DNA of 57,852 nt from Acidobacteriota bacterium (GCA_003224905.1 QIAA01000161.1:1-57852), one strand, 5' to 3'; shown: positions 43,901-51,936, numbered from the stretch's first letter. Numbers and translations: made by a program. The notes: generated by a model not told the origin, from the sequence alone.

Positions 43901-44807
43901 AGAAGGCGACATTGTGAAGGTGTACCAAGGCCCAGTGGACCCGGAGCAGGTACAAGAAGACAGCGCACGCATTCCTCGGACCGATGCCGAGCGCATGGCC
44001 CGGGCTCTGCCCTTTCCGGGTGCGACTGAGGCCACAGAATTCCGGCGCAACTATCTTTCCTACGGTTCAGTTTTCTTTCAGCGTGGGTATTACGAACAGG
44101 CCGGCGCGTCGTTCCAGCGCGCGCTTCGCGATGATCCTTCGAGTACCGAGGCGCTCTACGGCTTGGGCAGCGTGTATCTGAAACAAGACAAGATTATCGA
44201 AGCACGAGAAAGCTTTGAGCGTGCCACAAGACTCAATGCCAGCTATCCCGAGACGCTGCCCAATGCCTGGAACAATCTCGGATTGCTCGCGACCAGAGAA
44301 GGCCGCACCGCCGAAGCCATTCCTTATTTTCAGCAAGCGCTGCGCCTGAGCCCCGATCATCTGGTTGCGCTCGAAAATTTGGGCAATGCCTTTCGGCAGC
44401 AGAAGCAGTGGGACGAAGCACGCAAAGTGCTTGAGCATGCGGTCGCTGTAGGTCCCGAAGCTCCCGAAGCGAATTACAGCTTGGGTATGGTCTTTGCTCA
44501 ACTTGATGAACCCGCGCGCGCTTACGAATATCTGCAAAGGGCATTAAAAATTCGTCCTGAATATCCCGAAGCGCTGAACAATCTTGGCGTTCTTTACCTC
44601 CGCACGAATCGCCGGGACGAAGCGGTTGCGAGTTTCGAAGAATGCATCCGGGTGGCCCCCGGCTTCGATCAGGGTTACTTGAATCTTGCGCGTGTATATG
44701 TGATGGAAAGCGCGAATGACAAAGCCCGCAAGACGCTTCTTGAACTTCTCAAACAGCGTCCAAAACATGAGCAGGCACAGAAGATGCTCGAAGAAATGGG
44801 AAGATAG
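40905..44807 (+). CDS. CRTAC1-type VCBS/ASPIC-UnbV protein fused to a redoxin and TPRs
   Basis: A 1300-residue exported protein. A twin-arginine-like signal (TRRNFLIHCCHSVSGALFL) comes first. Then about residues 290-750 hold seven FG-GAP/VCBS calcium repeats (DIDDDG, DIDNDG, DYDRDG, DYNRDG, DYNDDG, DFDHDG twice). The ASPIC/UnbV domain is at about 745-830 (AIGAVVTVDT, QAGSGFLSQHSKEIFFGLG). A TlpA-like redoxin domain is at about 880-1015 and TPRs at about 1040-1300. In the redoxin the usual WCxxC is replaced by LQSAAC, so the nucleophilic Cys is gone and a single Cys remains. The TTG start at 40905 is a guess, as no ATG precedes the signal. Confidence 0.85.
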   Translation: MGVSKLGRGNKPRSSPHSVRDFTRRNFLIHCCHSVSGALFLPRLGTFALPGDPPEEIAPEFHLHPRYRAQSPLETLLGKVAAGHDDFTTEKYADQIAAILAQWTRGLLRSPQNLQAIEKVLRPDFSGPSLRPIDVRPPRPGPQIEVIQRTFGQETSLDGPGFLRDLRAEISRFSKLLTAEFQVISIEPLDSARVRTRVRYDLVGPSKDSYREQRVGEWELEWDISRSEQFLLKKWRLLGETQGRAANPVFADITAQALGSNHSYSSQLLHGADYWRTVLDGACGIDIYGHNGVSVGDIDDDGFDDLYVCQPAGLPNRLYRNRGDGTFEDITDASGLGILDNTACALFVDIDNDGLQDLIVVRTNGPVLFLNQGGGKFRQKSDAFRFSNPPQGTFTGASVADYDRDGWLDIYFCLYLYYQGTDQYKYPSPYYDAQNGPPNFLLRNNRDGTFRDVTSESGLNQNNTRYSFCCGWNDYNRDGWSDLYVVNDFGRNNLYRNNGDGTFTDVAEQAGVEDIGAGMSVCWCDYNDDGAEDLYVANMWTAAGMRISEEGIFQKDAPENVRALYRKHAMGNSLLRNKRDGTFQDTSAAAGVAMGRWSWSSDAWDFDHDGFPDLYIANGMVSGPSREDLNSFFWRQVVANSPAEAKPAHKYEEGWNALNEVLRADGTWSGFERNVFYINNRDGTFSDVSGVVGLDFPEDGRAFALADFDHDGRLEVFLKNRNAPQLRVLKNVVKDLAPSIAFRLYGTESNRDAIGAVVTVDTESVRQTRTLQAGSGFLSQHSKEIFFGLGDVRGSVQATIRWPSGLVQEFRDLPLNHRISVEEGKQPSQVQSFKAPPQRLEALSLSGRALKTAPASESSEASRSELLPTKAGTWLLVPVAAPDFSLPDFSGQVHRLAILRGKPVLLSFWALQSAACEQDLHTFSQFHATWRARGLQLITINGDDSANAQQLQTMARERRLSFPILLSSDDVLAIYNILYRYLFDRHRDLDLPTSFLIDEEGDIVKVYQGPVDPEQVQEDSARIPRTDAERMARALPFPGATEATEFRRNYLSYGSVFFQRGYYEQAGASFQRALRDDPSSTEALYGLGSVYLKQDKIIEARESFERATRLNASYPETLPNAWNNLGLLATREGRTAEAIPYFQQALRLSPDHLVALENLGNAFRQQKQWDEARKVLEHAVAVGPEAPEANYSLGMVFAQLDEPARAYEYLQRALKIRPEYPEALNNLGVLYLRTNRRDEAVASFEECIRVAPGFDQGYLNLARVYVMESANDKARKTLLELLKQRPKHEQAQKMLEEMGR

Positions 44808-44966
44808 GCAGCAATTACAACTCCACGCTTCAAAACAAAGTCCAATTGGGGCTTGAACTCACTACCACAGAAATTCACTCCTCCAGCGCATAGGCCTCGC
44901 CTGTGATATCCTTCCGCCCGCGTTGAGTGGCCGTATGCGCGCGTAAAACTTACGTTGGGGGAGCGC

Positions 44967-45956
44967 ATGTATTCGCCAGCAGCTTACTCTACCGCCCTGC
45001 TGATGATGATCATCACCACCATCTGCTGGGGATCATGGGCGAACACTTACAAATTCACCAAAGGCTACCGTTTCGAGCTGTTTTATTGGGACTACATCTT
45101 CGGCATGGTCGTATTCTCATTTGTGCTGGCGCTCACCATGGGAAGCATGGGATCAAGCGGTCAACCATTCCTTGCTAACCTGGGCAGCGCCGACGGGACG
45201 CACTGGATCTATGCCCTGGTAGCCGGCTTCATCTTCAATATTGCCAACCTGCTTCTCGTGGCTGGCATTGATATTACTGGCCTTTCCGTGGCATTCCCGA
45301 TCGCGATCGGTATCGCCATCGTGGAGGGCGTGGTTCTCAGTTACATCATCCAGCCCAAGGGCAATCCGCTTCTGCTCGCCGCAGGAGTGGGGCTGGCGGT
45401 CGCTGCTATCGTGTTCGACGCACTGGCTTACAAGAACCTGAGCAGCGGCGGGGGGAAGAAGGTTTCAGGGAAGGGAATTGCCATCAATATTGTTTCTGGA
45501 CTGCTGATGGGCGGTTTTGCCCCCTTCGTGACCAAGGCGCTCACCGGCGACAACGCGCTCACGCCATACAGCATCATCGTGCTGTTCAGCCTCGGGTCCT
45601 TGCTGTGCTGTTTTGTGGTCAACGTGTACTTCATGCGTCGGCCTCTTGTGGGCGAGCCGGTGAATTTTTCAGGATTCTTCGCGGCCAGTGGTCGTGATCA
45701 TGCCCTGGGTCTCTTGGGCGGTGTTGTTTGGGGTGTCGGCGGTGCATTCAATTTCATTGCTGGCGGGGTAGTGGGCGTAGCGATTTCGTACGCCATCGGC
45801 CAGGCAGCTCCGATGATTGCTGCATTGTGGGGCGTGGTAGTGTGGAAAGAATTCCGGGGCGCCAATGCTGCTGCTCGGGTTTTCCTGTTCCTGATGTTTG
45901 TGTTCTACCTGCTTGCCGTTGCTTGCATCGCTACGGCGCACACGAGCGGGGGATAG
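44967..45956 (+). CDS. Ureide permease/GRP-like DMT sugar or nucleobase transporter
   Basis: Start at ATG 44967, five bases after GGGGGAG (329 residues). Ten TM helices. The conserved opening TTICWGSWANTYKFTKGYRFELFYWDY is the bacterial relative of plant ureide permeases and glucose/ribose transporters. Later segments include LLLVAGIDITGLSVAFPIAIGIAIVEG and a glycine-rich region. Two secreted nucleoside hydrolases lie within 6 kb, so uptake of a nucleobase, nucleoside or ribose is a reasonable guess. It precedes a CocE-type hydrolase by 45 bases and may be cotranscribed. Confidence 0.75.
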   Translation: MYSPAAYSTALLMMIITTICWGSWANTYKFTKGYRFELFYWDYIFGMVVFSFVLALTMGSMGSSGQPFLANLGSADGTHWIYALVAGFIFNIANLLLVAGIDITGLSVAFPIAIGIAIVEGVVLSYIIQPKGNPLLLAAGVGLAVAAIVFDALAYKNLSSGGGKKVSGKGIAINIVSGLLMGGFAPFVTKALTGDNALTPYSIIVLFSLGSLLCCFVVNVYFMRRPLVGEPVNFSGFFAASGRDHALGLLGGVVWGVGGAFNFIAGGVVGVAISYAIGQAAPMIAALWGVVVWKEFRGANAAARVFLFLMFVFYLLAVACIATAHTSGG

Positions 45957-46001
45957 TTGTAGGAAAGCTTCAAAACTCAGCAATCACACTCGAGGAGACG
46001 G

Positions 46002-48008
46002 ATGAAGAAGATCGGCAATCGTATAGGTGTCAGGTGCTGTTCGCTGGCATTGTTCTGCGTCACCGTTGTGTTCGCTGGAAGCCCGGCAGCCCAGACACCT
46101 GCGCAGTATCCCTCATTCCCCAGTGAAACTCCGGTTAACTTCCAGCCAGTCACCGACAGTTTCGACTATATCCGTCGCGAAGTGATGATCCCGATGCGCG
46201 ATGGGGTGAAACTGCACACAGTCATCCTGGTGCCGAAAGGCGCCAAGGGCGCGCCAATCCTTCTTACTCGAACGCCCTATAATGCCAACGAACTCACCAG
46301 CCACGACCCGCGGGGCGGGGAAGAGCGGAATGCCGCGCCAAGCAGTCATCTCGGCCCAATCCTCAACGGATACGACAACGCTACCGAATTGATCGTTGAA
46401 GAAGGCTACATTCGTGTGGTTCAGGACGTGCGCGGCAAATATGGATCGGAGGGCGACTACGTAATGACCCGCCCCCTGCACGGGCCGCAGAACTCGACTC
46501 CCGTCGATCACGCTACCGACACTTACGACACGATCGACTGGCTGGTGAAGAACATACCCGAAAGCAATGGCAAAGTTGGGATTCTTGGGATCTCCTATGA
46601 TGGCTTTCTGCCGCTGATGGCACTGGTGAATCCGCATCCGGCGTTGAAGGTGTCCGTGCCCATGAACCCGATGGTCGACGGCTGGATGGGCGACGATTGG
46701 TTCCACAACGGCGCCTTCCGCCAACAGAATCTGCCTTACATCTATGAGCAAGAGGCCACGCGCAGAAACGACGCCAGATGGTGGTCGAGCCACTATGACG
46801 ATTACGACATGTACATGCAGGCAGTGTCGGCGGGCGAGCTTGGGCGGTTGCGCGGCCTCGAACAGGTAGGATTCTGGCGCAAGATTCTGGAGCATCCGAG
46901 CTATGACGCCTTCTGGCGCGACCAGGCAATGGACAAATTGCTGGCTGCCCAGCCGCTGAGAGTCCCGATGTTGCTGGTGCACAGTCTGTGGGACCAGGAA
47001 GATATCTACGGAGCTCCTGCGGTTTACAAGGCACTCAAGCCTAAGGACACAAATAATGACAAGGTTTTTCTGGTCATGGGGCCTTGGCATCACGGCCAGG
47101 AGATCGACGACGGCAGCACGCTTGGCGCGTTGCGGTTCAACAGCGATACGGCACTGTATTTCCGCCAAAATATTCTGCGGCCATTCCTGAATCAGTATCT
47201 GAAGGACGGAGCACCCAAGTCTGACGTCCCGCCAGTCAGCGCGTTTGAAACCGGGACGAATAAATGGTTGCGCCTTTCCGCATGGCCGGCTGGATGTGCA
47301 AACGGCTGCGCTGTACACGCCAAGCCGCTTTATCTCGCTGCAGGCTTGAAGGCCAGTTTCGATGCGCCGAAGTCTGGCAATCCGGCTTTCGACGAGTATG
47401 TCTCCGATCCCGCCAAGCCGGTACCGTTCCGCGCGCGTCCGATTCAACCGGTTGGTTACGGAACCGGTTACACCTGGTCGGAGTGGTTGGTGGATGATCA
47501 GCGTGAAGCCTCTGGTCGTCCCGATGTTCTCGCCTTTGTCTCTGACGTATTGAACGCGCCCGTGAAGATCAGCGGGCAGCCTGTCGCGAATCTTATTGCC
47601 TCGACGAGCGGCACTGACTCCGACTGGGTGGTCAAGGTGATCGACGTTTATCCTGATGAAGTCGCGGGACAGGCGGCAATGGGCGGTTATCAATTGATGG
47701 TTTCTGCCGACATCTTCCGCGGCCGATATCGCGAGAGCCTTGAAACTGCTAAGCCGATCGCTGCCGATAAACCGTTGCTCTATCGGTTTACTCTGCCGAC
47801 TGCAAACCATGTCTTCCTGCCGGGACACCGCGTCATGGTGCAAATCCAGTCGAGTTGGTTTCCTTTGTATGATCGCAATCCACAAACGTTCGTGACTAAT
47901 ATCTTCTGGGCGAAACCGGGAGACTACCGGAAGGCTGTGCAGCGGGTTTATCACGCGCCGGACCAGGCGAGTTTCGTGGAACTGCCGATCGTGGTGGTGA
48001 CACCGTAG
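46002..48008 (+). CDS. Secreted CocE/alpha-amino acid ester hydrolase-type peptidase S15
   Basis: A 668-residue protein with a signal peptide (CSLALFCVTVVFAGSPAAQ). The alpha/beta-hydrolase domain has the nucleophile motif GISYDG, the oxyanion Tyr region VQDVRGKYGSEG, the acid in HSLWDQEDIYG and the His in GPWHHGQ. A C-terminal jelly-roll domain ends VELPIVVV. X-prolyl dipeptidyl-peptidases, cocaine esterases and alpha-amino acid ester hydrolases share this plan; the signal peptide and the DDWFHNGAFRQ segment favour the ester hydrolase group. A long frame on the opposite strand (46113-48071) is a shadow. Confidence 0.88.
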   Translation: MKKIGNRIGVRCCSLALFCVTVVFAGSPAAQTPAQYPSFPSETPVNFQPVTDSFDYIRREVMIPMRDGVKLHTVILVPKGAKGAPILLTRTPYNANELTSHDPRGGEERNAAPSSHLGPILNGYDNATELIVEEGYIRVVQDVRGKYGSEGDYVMTRPLHGPQNSTPVDHATDTYDTIDWLVKNIPESNGKVGILGISYDGFLPLMALVNPHPALKVSVPMNPMVDGWMGDDWFHNGAFRQQNLPYIYEQEATRRNDARWWSSHYDDYDMYMQAVSAGELGRLRGLEQVGFWRKILEHPSYDAFWRDQAMDKLLAAQPLRVPMLLVHSLWDQEDIYGAPAVYKALKPKDTNNDKVFLVMGPWHHGQEIDDGSTLGALRFNSDTALYFRQNILRPFLNQYLKDGAPKSDVPPVSAFETGTNKWLRLSAWPAGCANGCAVHAKPLYLAAGLKASFDAPKSGNPAFDEYVSDPAKPVPFRARPIQPVGYGTGYTWSEWLVDDQREASGRPDVLAFVSDVLNAPVKISGQPVANLIASTSGTDSDWVVKVIDVYPDEVAGQAAMGGYQLMVSADIFRGRYRESLETAKPIAADKPLLYRFTLPTANHVFLPGHRVMVQIQSSWFPLYDRNPQTFVTNIFWAKPGDYRKAVQRVYHAPDQASFVELPIVVVTP

Positions 48009-48027
48009 ACAAGTCGCGCAGCGACGG

Positions 48028-48097
48028 AATTCATTAGCCCAGCGCGTGAGCGCTGGGTAAGTGTTCAGCATCCGCGGAGTCCCGTGAGGGACGACAC
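48028..48097. repeat. REP unit, left arm of the second Y1 transposase element
   Basis: AATTCATTAGCCCAGCG...CGCTGGGTAA (33 nt, 48028-48060) is followed by GAGTCCC-GTGA-GGGACGACAC (48077-48097). It is an exact inverted match, over the 33-nt part, to 48584-48616. Confidence 0.85.
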
Positions 48098-48544
48098 TCA
48101 GGCCGCGAATAGACGATCGGCATCATGTGCGATGGCAGACTTCCTCAAGAGCGCCAAGAACTCCTCTTCGAAACTTCTCTTGCGATGATGTTGTTGTTGA
48201 TTCCGAATGTAGATTTGAACAGTGGTCAGTAGAGAGGGACTGACGCTAAAAGCGCCGTAACCCTTTTGCCATTCAAATCGCATTCCTTGCTCACCTAGCC
48301 AGCGTGAGGAATTGGCCTTCAACTTCTGGATAGCTTCTGCAAGTGGCAAACTCGGCGGAAGGCTGATTAGCAGATGAATATGGTTCGCGGTTCCGCCTAC
48401 TGCGATTATAGTGATTCGCAAATTCTTGGCGATTCCGAATAGATACGCGTAAAGTTTTTCCTGCAGCGTTTCAGGAATGAGGTCACGCCGATCTTTAGTG
48501 CTGAAAATGCAGTGCACGAAATTTGCGGCATAGGTCTGGGGCAT
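48098..48544 (-). CDS. IS200/RAYT-like Y1 transposase
   Basis: Start at ATG 48544 (148 residues); the ten extra upstream codons read the flanking REP. It has the IS200-like opening VHCIFSTKDRRDLIP, the HUH motif GGTANHIHLLISLP, and the Tyr helix VQIYIRNQQQHH, all expected of a single-strand Y1 transposase. It is bracketed by inverted REPs of one family (48028-48097, 48549-48616), unlike the REPs around the RAYT at 28.4 kb, so this is a second, independent REP system. It is intact. Confidence 0.87.
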   Translation of the reverse strand: MPQTYAANFVHCIFSTKDRRDLIPETLQEKLYAYLFGIAKNLRITIIAVGGTANHIHLLISLPPSLPLAEAIQKLKANSSRWLGEQGMRFEWQKGYGAFSVSPSLLTTVQIYIRNQQQHHRKRSFEEEFLALLRKSAIAHDADRLFAA

Positions 48545-48548
48545 GCCT

Positions 48549-48636
48549 GTGTCGTCCCTGCGGGACTCGCTCATTCGGATCTTTTACCCAGCGCTCACGC
48601 GCTGGGCTAATGAATTGCGTCCCCTTCGGGGACTCG
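48549..48636. repeat. REP unit, right arm of the second Y1 transposase element
   Basis: GTGTCGTCCC-TG-CGGGACTC is followed at 48584-48616 by the reverse complement of the left 33-nt REP segment. A further hairpin GTCCCC-TTC-GGGGAC lies at about 48620-48635. Confidence 0.8.
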
Positions 48637-48734
48637 GTTGCATGTTCCACCATGCTTAGACGTTGCGTAGAATTAATGCCTGTGTCGGATATCACAACAT
48701 GTTTGTGGAATTCCAAATATGGGAATCGTCTCTC

Positions 48735-49820
48735 CTAATGCTGATTCGGCGTATCCGCCTTCAGCAGATCCACAAACATCTTGTAGAACTTGTCCGTATT
48801 TAAGTCGACCTGGATCTCAACCGGCTTGACGTCGATTTTTGGTTTGTCATGATCCGACCAGGTTAGCGTGTTGCCGTAGTTAGGGCCGCGGTTCAAGTCG
48901 ACATCCATGTAGCGGGTCTCTTTCTTTGTAATGACGCTTGGATCGAGCCACGCTGAGGCCGCTAATTCATCCCAGAGATAGTTGTATTCGCCGTGCAGGC
49001 GGGCGTATTTGCCGACATAGCGTGCTGCCGCCGAATCTCCGGCTTTGATCTGGTTGATCAACGCAGTGGTGAACTGGGTCTTCACCGAAATGTCGACTGT
49101 GGTGCCGACGATCTTCTTCCACGGGGCGTGCAGGACTATGTGCGCCGCCTCCGGGTCGAACCAGAGATTGAATTCGCGGCGAGGCGTGTTGATGAATTCC
49201 GGGTCTTTTGTTTGAGGAGCCAGACTGGCGCCCATGAACACGATCTCCTTGGCCATTGCGGCGAATCCGGGATCGATGGAAATCGCCAACGCCAAATTTG
49301 TCATGGGGCCGCCCGCGTAAATCGTGATCTCGTCGGGATATTTGTGCACAAGGCGGATCAGGAAGTGCGCGGCATCTTCATCGGAGGGTTTGGTTGTTGG
49401 CTTGCCTTCGGGCATATCGCCGAGCTCGTCGGGTGGATGGTAGAGGCGCGGCGTCCAGGCGCCGTGCCAGGCGTAAGTGCCGTATTGCTGTTCTGCGAGT
49501 TCTGTCTCCTCTTTGCGCCTGACCAGCGGATACTCTGCGCCCGCAACGACCGGAATGTCAGTTCGACCGATGAGTTCGAGGGTGCGCAGCGTGTGCGCCA
49601 CTTCGGCTTTGAGCCACTGATCGCCGGTGACGACGGTGATGCCCAGGACTTCTGTATCCGGAGACTGGATCAGGAGGAGGATCGATTGCTGATCCGTTCC
49701 GGCGGGCCCTGCGGCATCCTGGTCGATGATGATTTTGCGTTTGGGTTGGGACCAGGCTAGGGAAGTGAAGAGTGCAAGTGCAAGCAAATACCGTTTCAGG
49801 TATGCAGTAGAAGTCAGCAT
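48735..49820 (-). CDS. Secreted nucleoside hydrolase-like protein, copy 1
   Basis: A 361-residue IUNH-fold protein with a signal peptide (LLALALFTSLAWSQ). Calcium and substrate residues are recognisable: DQDAAGPAGTD near the N-terminus (a longer loop than the usual DTDPGxDD), TVVTGDQWLKAE, GGPMTNLALAI, VFMGAS and, at the far end, RREFNLWFDPEAA. It would cleave ribonucleosides in the periplasm. It has about half its residues in common with the next gene upstream, from which it is separated by a small membrane-protein gene whose stop overlaps its start by seven bases. The altered metal loop makes the true substrate uncertain. Confidence 0.82.
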   Translation of the reverse strand: MLTSTAYLKRYLLALALFTSLAWSQPKRKIIIDQDAAGPAGTDQQSILLLIQSPDTEVLGITVVTGDQWLKAEVAHTLRTLELIGRTDIPVVAGAEYPLVRRKEETELAEQQYGTYAWHGAWTPRLYHPPDELGDMPEGKPTTKPSDEDAAHFLIRLVHKYPDEITIYAGGPMTNLALAISIDPGFAAMAKEIVFMGASLAPQTKDPEFINTPRREFNLWFDPEAAHIVLHAPWKKIVGTTVDISVKTQFTTALINQIKAGDSAAARYVGKYARLHGEYNYLWDELAASAWLDPSVITKKETRYMDVDLNRGPNYGNTLTWSDHDKPKIDVKPVEIQVDLNTDKFYKMFVDLLKADTPNQH

Positions 49821-50200
49821 CGCGCGCGGGTTTCCTCCTCACCGAGGAGATTCTTGGCTTTAAAGTCCTCCGACCTCGAGTACACGATCAAGCAATATAG
49901 CGCAGGTCCTAGTGGCGGAACTGCCATCACACAAAACCAAAATGCTTTTTTCCAAGAGGATGATTTGTCAAAGCCGAATAGAAAGTATTCCATTGCGACT
50001 ACTGTCGTCGCAGCTCCCAACACCGCACCAAGAAAGATCACCTTTAGGAACGCCAAAGCACTGTCCGGAATGTCGGGGAAGAACGGTTCGAGGAAAAAGA
50101 AAGGAATGAGCGCCAAAGATAGAAGCGCGGCAGCACGATAGATGCGCCGTGCTGTACCGGACAACATCCATTCCTTGTTAATGTAGTAGTACCTGAGCAT
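49814..50200 (-). CDS. Small three-helix membrane protein between the nucleoside hydrolases
   Basis: Start at ATG 50200 (128 residues), nine bases after CGAGGG; the longer frame to 50479 is out of frame with the upstream hydrolase. Three TM helices: RAAALLSLALIPFFFLEPFF, LAFLKVIFLGAVLGAATTVV and AFWFCVMAVPPLGPALYCLIVY. The C-terminus is charged. Its stop overlaps the start of nucleoside hydrolase 1, so the two are coupled. The N-terminus MLRYYYINKEW suggests a cytosolic anchor. I do not recognise the family. Confidence 0.65.
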   Translation of the reverse strand: MLRYYYINKEWMLSGTARRIYRAAALLSLALIPFFFLEPFFPDIPDSALAFLKVIFLGAVLGAATTVVAMEYFLFGFDKSSSWKKAFWFCVMAVPPLGPALYCLIVYSRSEDFKAKNLLGEEETRARC

Positions 50201-50247
50201 TTCGAAACCCTCGCCGTTTCCCCTCAATATTTCCGCGGAGTTCGATT

Positions 50248-51330
50248 CTAATGAATAGGTCGCGTCATCAAGTCGATGTAGAGCTTGTAGAACCTTTCTG
50301 AGTCGATGTCGAATTGGACGTTGGCCAAATGCAGGTATGGAGGAACCTGGGCCTTGGCATCCCAGAAAATTGTTTTGCCGTAGCTGGCGCCGTGATCGAC
50401 GTCGATGTCCATGTAGAGCTGCTTCTGGCCGGTGATGATCCCAGGATCGATGAGAGCCACTCCCGGGATTTCGTCCCACATGTAGCCGGGCAGAGAGTAT
50501 TTATCCAGATAGCGGGTGATGGGCGTGTCGGCTCTGGAGATCGCGGCTTTCATCTCGTTCGTGTAACGCGTCTTGACGGAAATGTCGATTGTTGTGATCG
50601 TGATCTTTTTCCAGGGCGCGCGCAGCACGATGCGGGTGGCTTCGGGATCGAACCACCAATTGAATTCCCGCCGGGCGTCGATTGCGCCGGGATCGATTGC
50701 GCCTTTGTCGGCGTACAGTCCGCCGCCCATCATGACGAATTCTTTGGCGAGCGTTGCAACCTCGGGATCGAGCTTCAGCGCGAGAGCGTAATTGGTCAGC
50801 GGACCGCCAGCCCAGAGAACCACCTCGCCGGGGTACTTGTGGACCATCTTCACAATGAATTCGGCGGCGGTGCCTGGAGCGGCTTGAATATGCGGCGCGC
50901 CTTCTTTTAGCGGAGGCACAACATCAGGCGGGTGATAAGGCTCATCGTAAAGCGTGGAGCGATTCGCCTCGAATTTTTCGGTCCAGCATCCCTTGTATTC
51001 CAATTTCCCGTACAGCGCTTCCCAACGCTCGGTCTCTTCCTTGGAGTTGAGCAGAGGGAATTCTGCGCCCTGATAGACGGGGACATCGGTGTGACCGGTA
51101 ATTTCCAGCATGCGCAGCATGTGCTGGGTCTCTTCTTTGACCCACTGGTCGCCGCTGACAGTGGTGATGCCGAGCACGTCAAATTTGTCGGATTGGAGGA
51201 AGACCAGGATCGCCTGCTGGTCACTGGTGCCGGGGCCACGGGCGTCCTGGTCGACGATGACTTTGGTCTTCTGGGCCGAGGCGAGGCTGGTTAAGGACAG
51301 CAGGCAGGCCAGCGCGAAGTTTTTTTTCAT
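50248..51330 (-). CDS. Secreted nucleoside hydrolase-like protein, copy 2
   Basis: A 360-residue paralog of copy 1 with signal peptide NFALACLLSLTSLASA. It keeps DQDARGPGTSD, TTVSGDQWVKEE, GGPLTNYALAL, VMMGGG and RREFNWWFDPEAT. Both copies end with a shared segment (FDIDSERFYKLYIDLM, VDLNTDKFYKMFVDLL). It is the first gene of a three-gene run (copy 2, small membrane protein, copy 1) preceded by 616 bases that hold 77-base direct repeats. A duplication with divergence is likely; different nucleosides may be the targets. Confidence 0.83.
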   Translation of the reverse strand: MKKNFALACLLSLTSLASAQKTKVIVDQDARGPGTSDQQAILVFLQSDKFDVLGITTVSGDQWVKEETQHMLRMLEITGHTDVPVYQGAEFPLLNSKEETERWEALYGKLEYKGCWTEKFEANRSTLYDEPYHPPDVVPPLKEGAPHIQAAPGTAAEFIVKMVHKYPGEVVLWAGGPLTNYALALKLDPEVATLAKEFVMMGGGLYADKGAIDPGAIDARREFNWWFDPEATRIVLRAPWKKITITTIDISVKTRYTNEMKAAISRADTPITRYLDKYSLPGYMWDEIPGVALIDPGIITGQKQLYMDIDVDHGASYGKTIFWDAKAQVPPYLHLANVQFDIDSERFYKLYIDLMTRPIH

Positions 51331-51404
51331 TTTTCAGTCGTCTCGTCGGGCGTCGGGGTGTGTCGGCAGCAATGGCGTCTTAAGGGGTATACCCCTACTC
51401 TTCG

Positions 51405-51481
51405 GATCTTCTGGAATCAGAAGGTTAGCGCGAGAACCTGAGCAAAATCTTTGAAGAATAAGTACTTACACGTAAAATATT
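51405..51481. repeat. 77-base direct repeat, copy 1
   Basis: Runs from GATCTTCTGG to GTAAAATATT. Copy 2 (51661-51737) differs at about six positions. The centre contains AGGTTAGCGCGAGAACCT and AAGTACTTAC. Confidence 0.85.
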
Positions 51482-51522
51482 AAAAAGTCATGACTTAGCC
51501 AGTTCTGTATTGCCCGAACCTA

Positions 51523-51545
51523 GTGTCGTCCCTTTCGGGACTCAT
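51523..51545. repeat. Solo REP unit between the two 77-base repeats
   Basis: GTGTCGTCCCTTTCGGGACTC matches the inner part of the REPs at 48077-48097 and 48549-48568. Confidence 0.7.
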
Positions 51546-51660
51546 CGTGCAAACCTAACGACCCGGCACCCGCCCTGGGCTGCATTCTTACGCCGCTTCG
51601 CGGCTTTTTAGCTGCCGTTCACTCCAGTTCCGCAACTGTCGCTATCCCCTCTACCCACCT

Positions 51661-51737
51661 GATCTTATGGAATCAGAAGGTTAGCGCGAGAACCTGGTCA
51701 AAATCTTTGAAGAATAAGTACTTACAAGCAAAATATT
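51661..51737. repeat. 77-base direct repeat, copy 2
   Basis: Same orientation as copy 1, starting 256 bases after it; weaker similarity may continue beyond (GACTTAG is shared). Confidence 0.85.
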
Positions 51738-51912
51738 CCGGAATAAAGACTTAGATGATTCCGGACCGCTGAATCCGCACCCTTCGACAAGGATGTTACG
51801 TTTTCGGTAGCGAGGTCAAGGAAAATCAGCTGTCGGTTGCCGGTTCGCAGTTCTCAGCAGAGTTTCGAGAGCCAACGCTGCCATGCGGGCACTTGAGGTC
51901 TGCAATAGCAAC

Positions 51913-51936
51913 TGGGCGGGTGAGGGCACCCGCCCG
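51913..51936 (-). terminator. Stem-loop after the TonB receptor gene, possibly a palindromic-element half
   Basis: GGGCGGGTG-AGG-GCACCCGCCC lies 11 bases past the TonB receptor stop. It resembles the second hairpin of the element found in hcrA. No U-tract follows on the minus strand, so termination is uncertain. Confidence 0.45.

Noticed and set aside
46113..48071. A 652-codon open frame antisense to the CocE/AEH-type hydrolase
   Set aside because: It is a shadow of a high-GC gene: no family motif, no ribosome-binding site, while the sense frame has all catalytic motifs.
51592..51609. GCCGC-TTC-GCGGC plus TTTTT as a true terminator
   Set aside because: No plus-strand gene ends upstream of it; it may be part of the repeat cluster.
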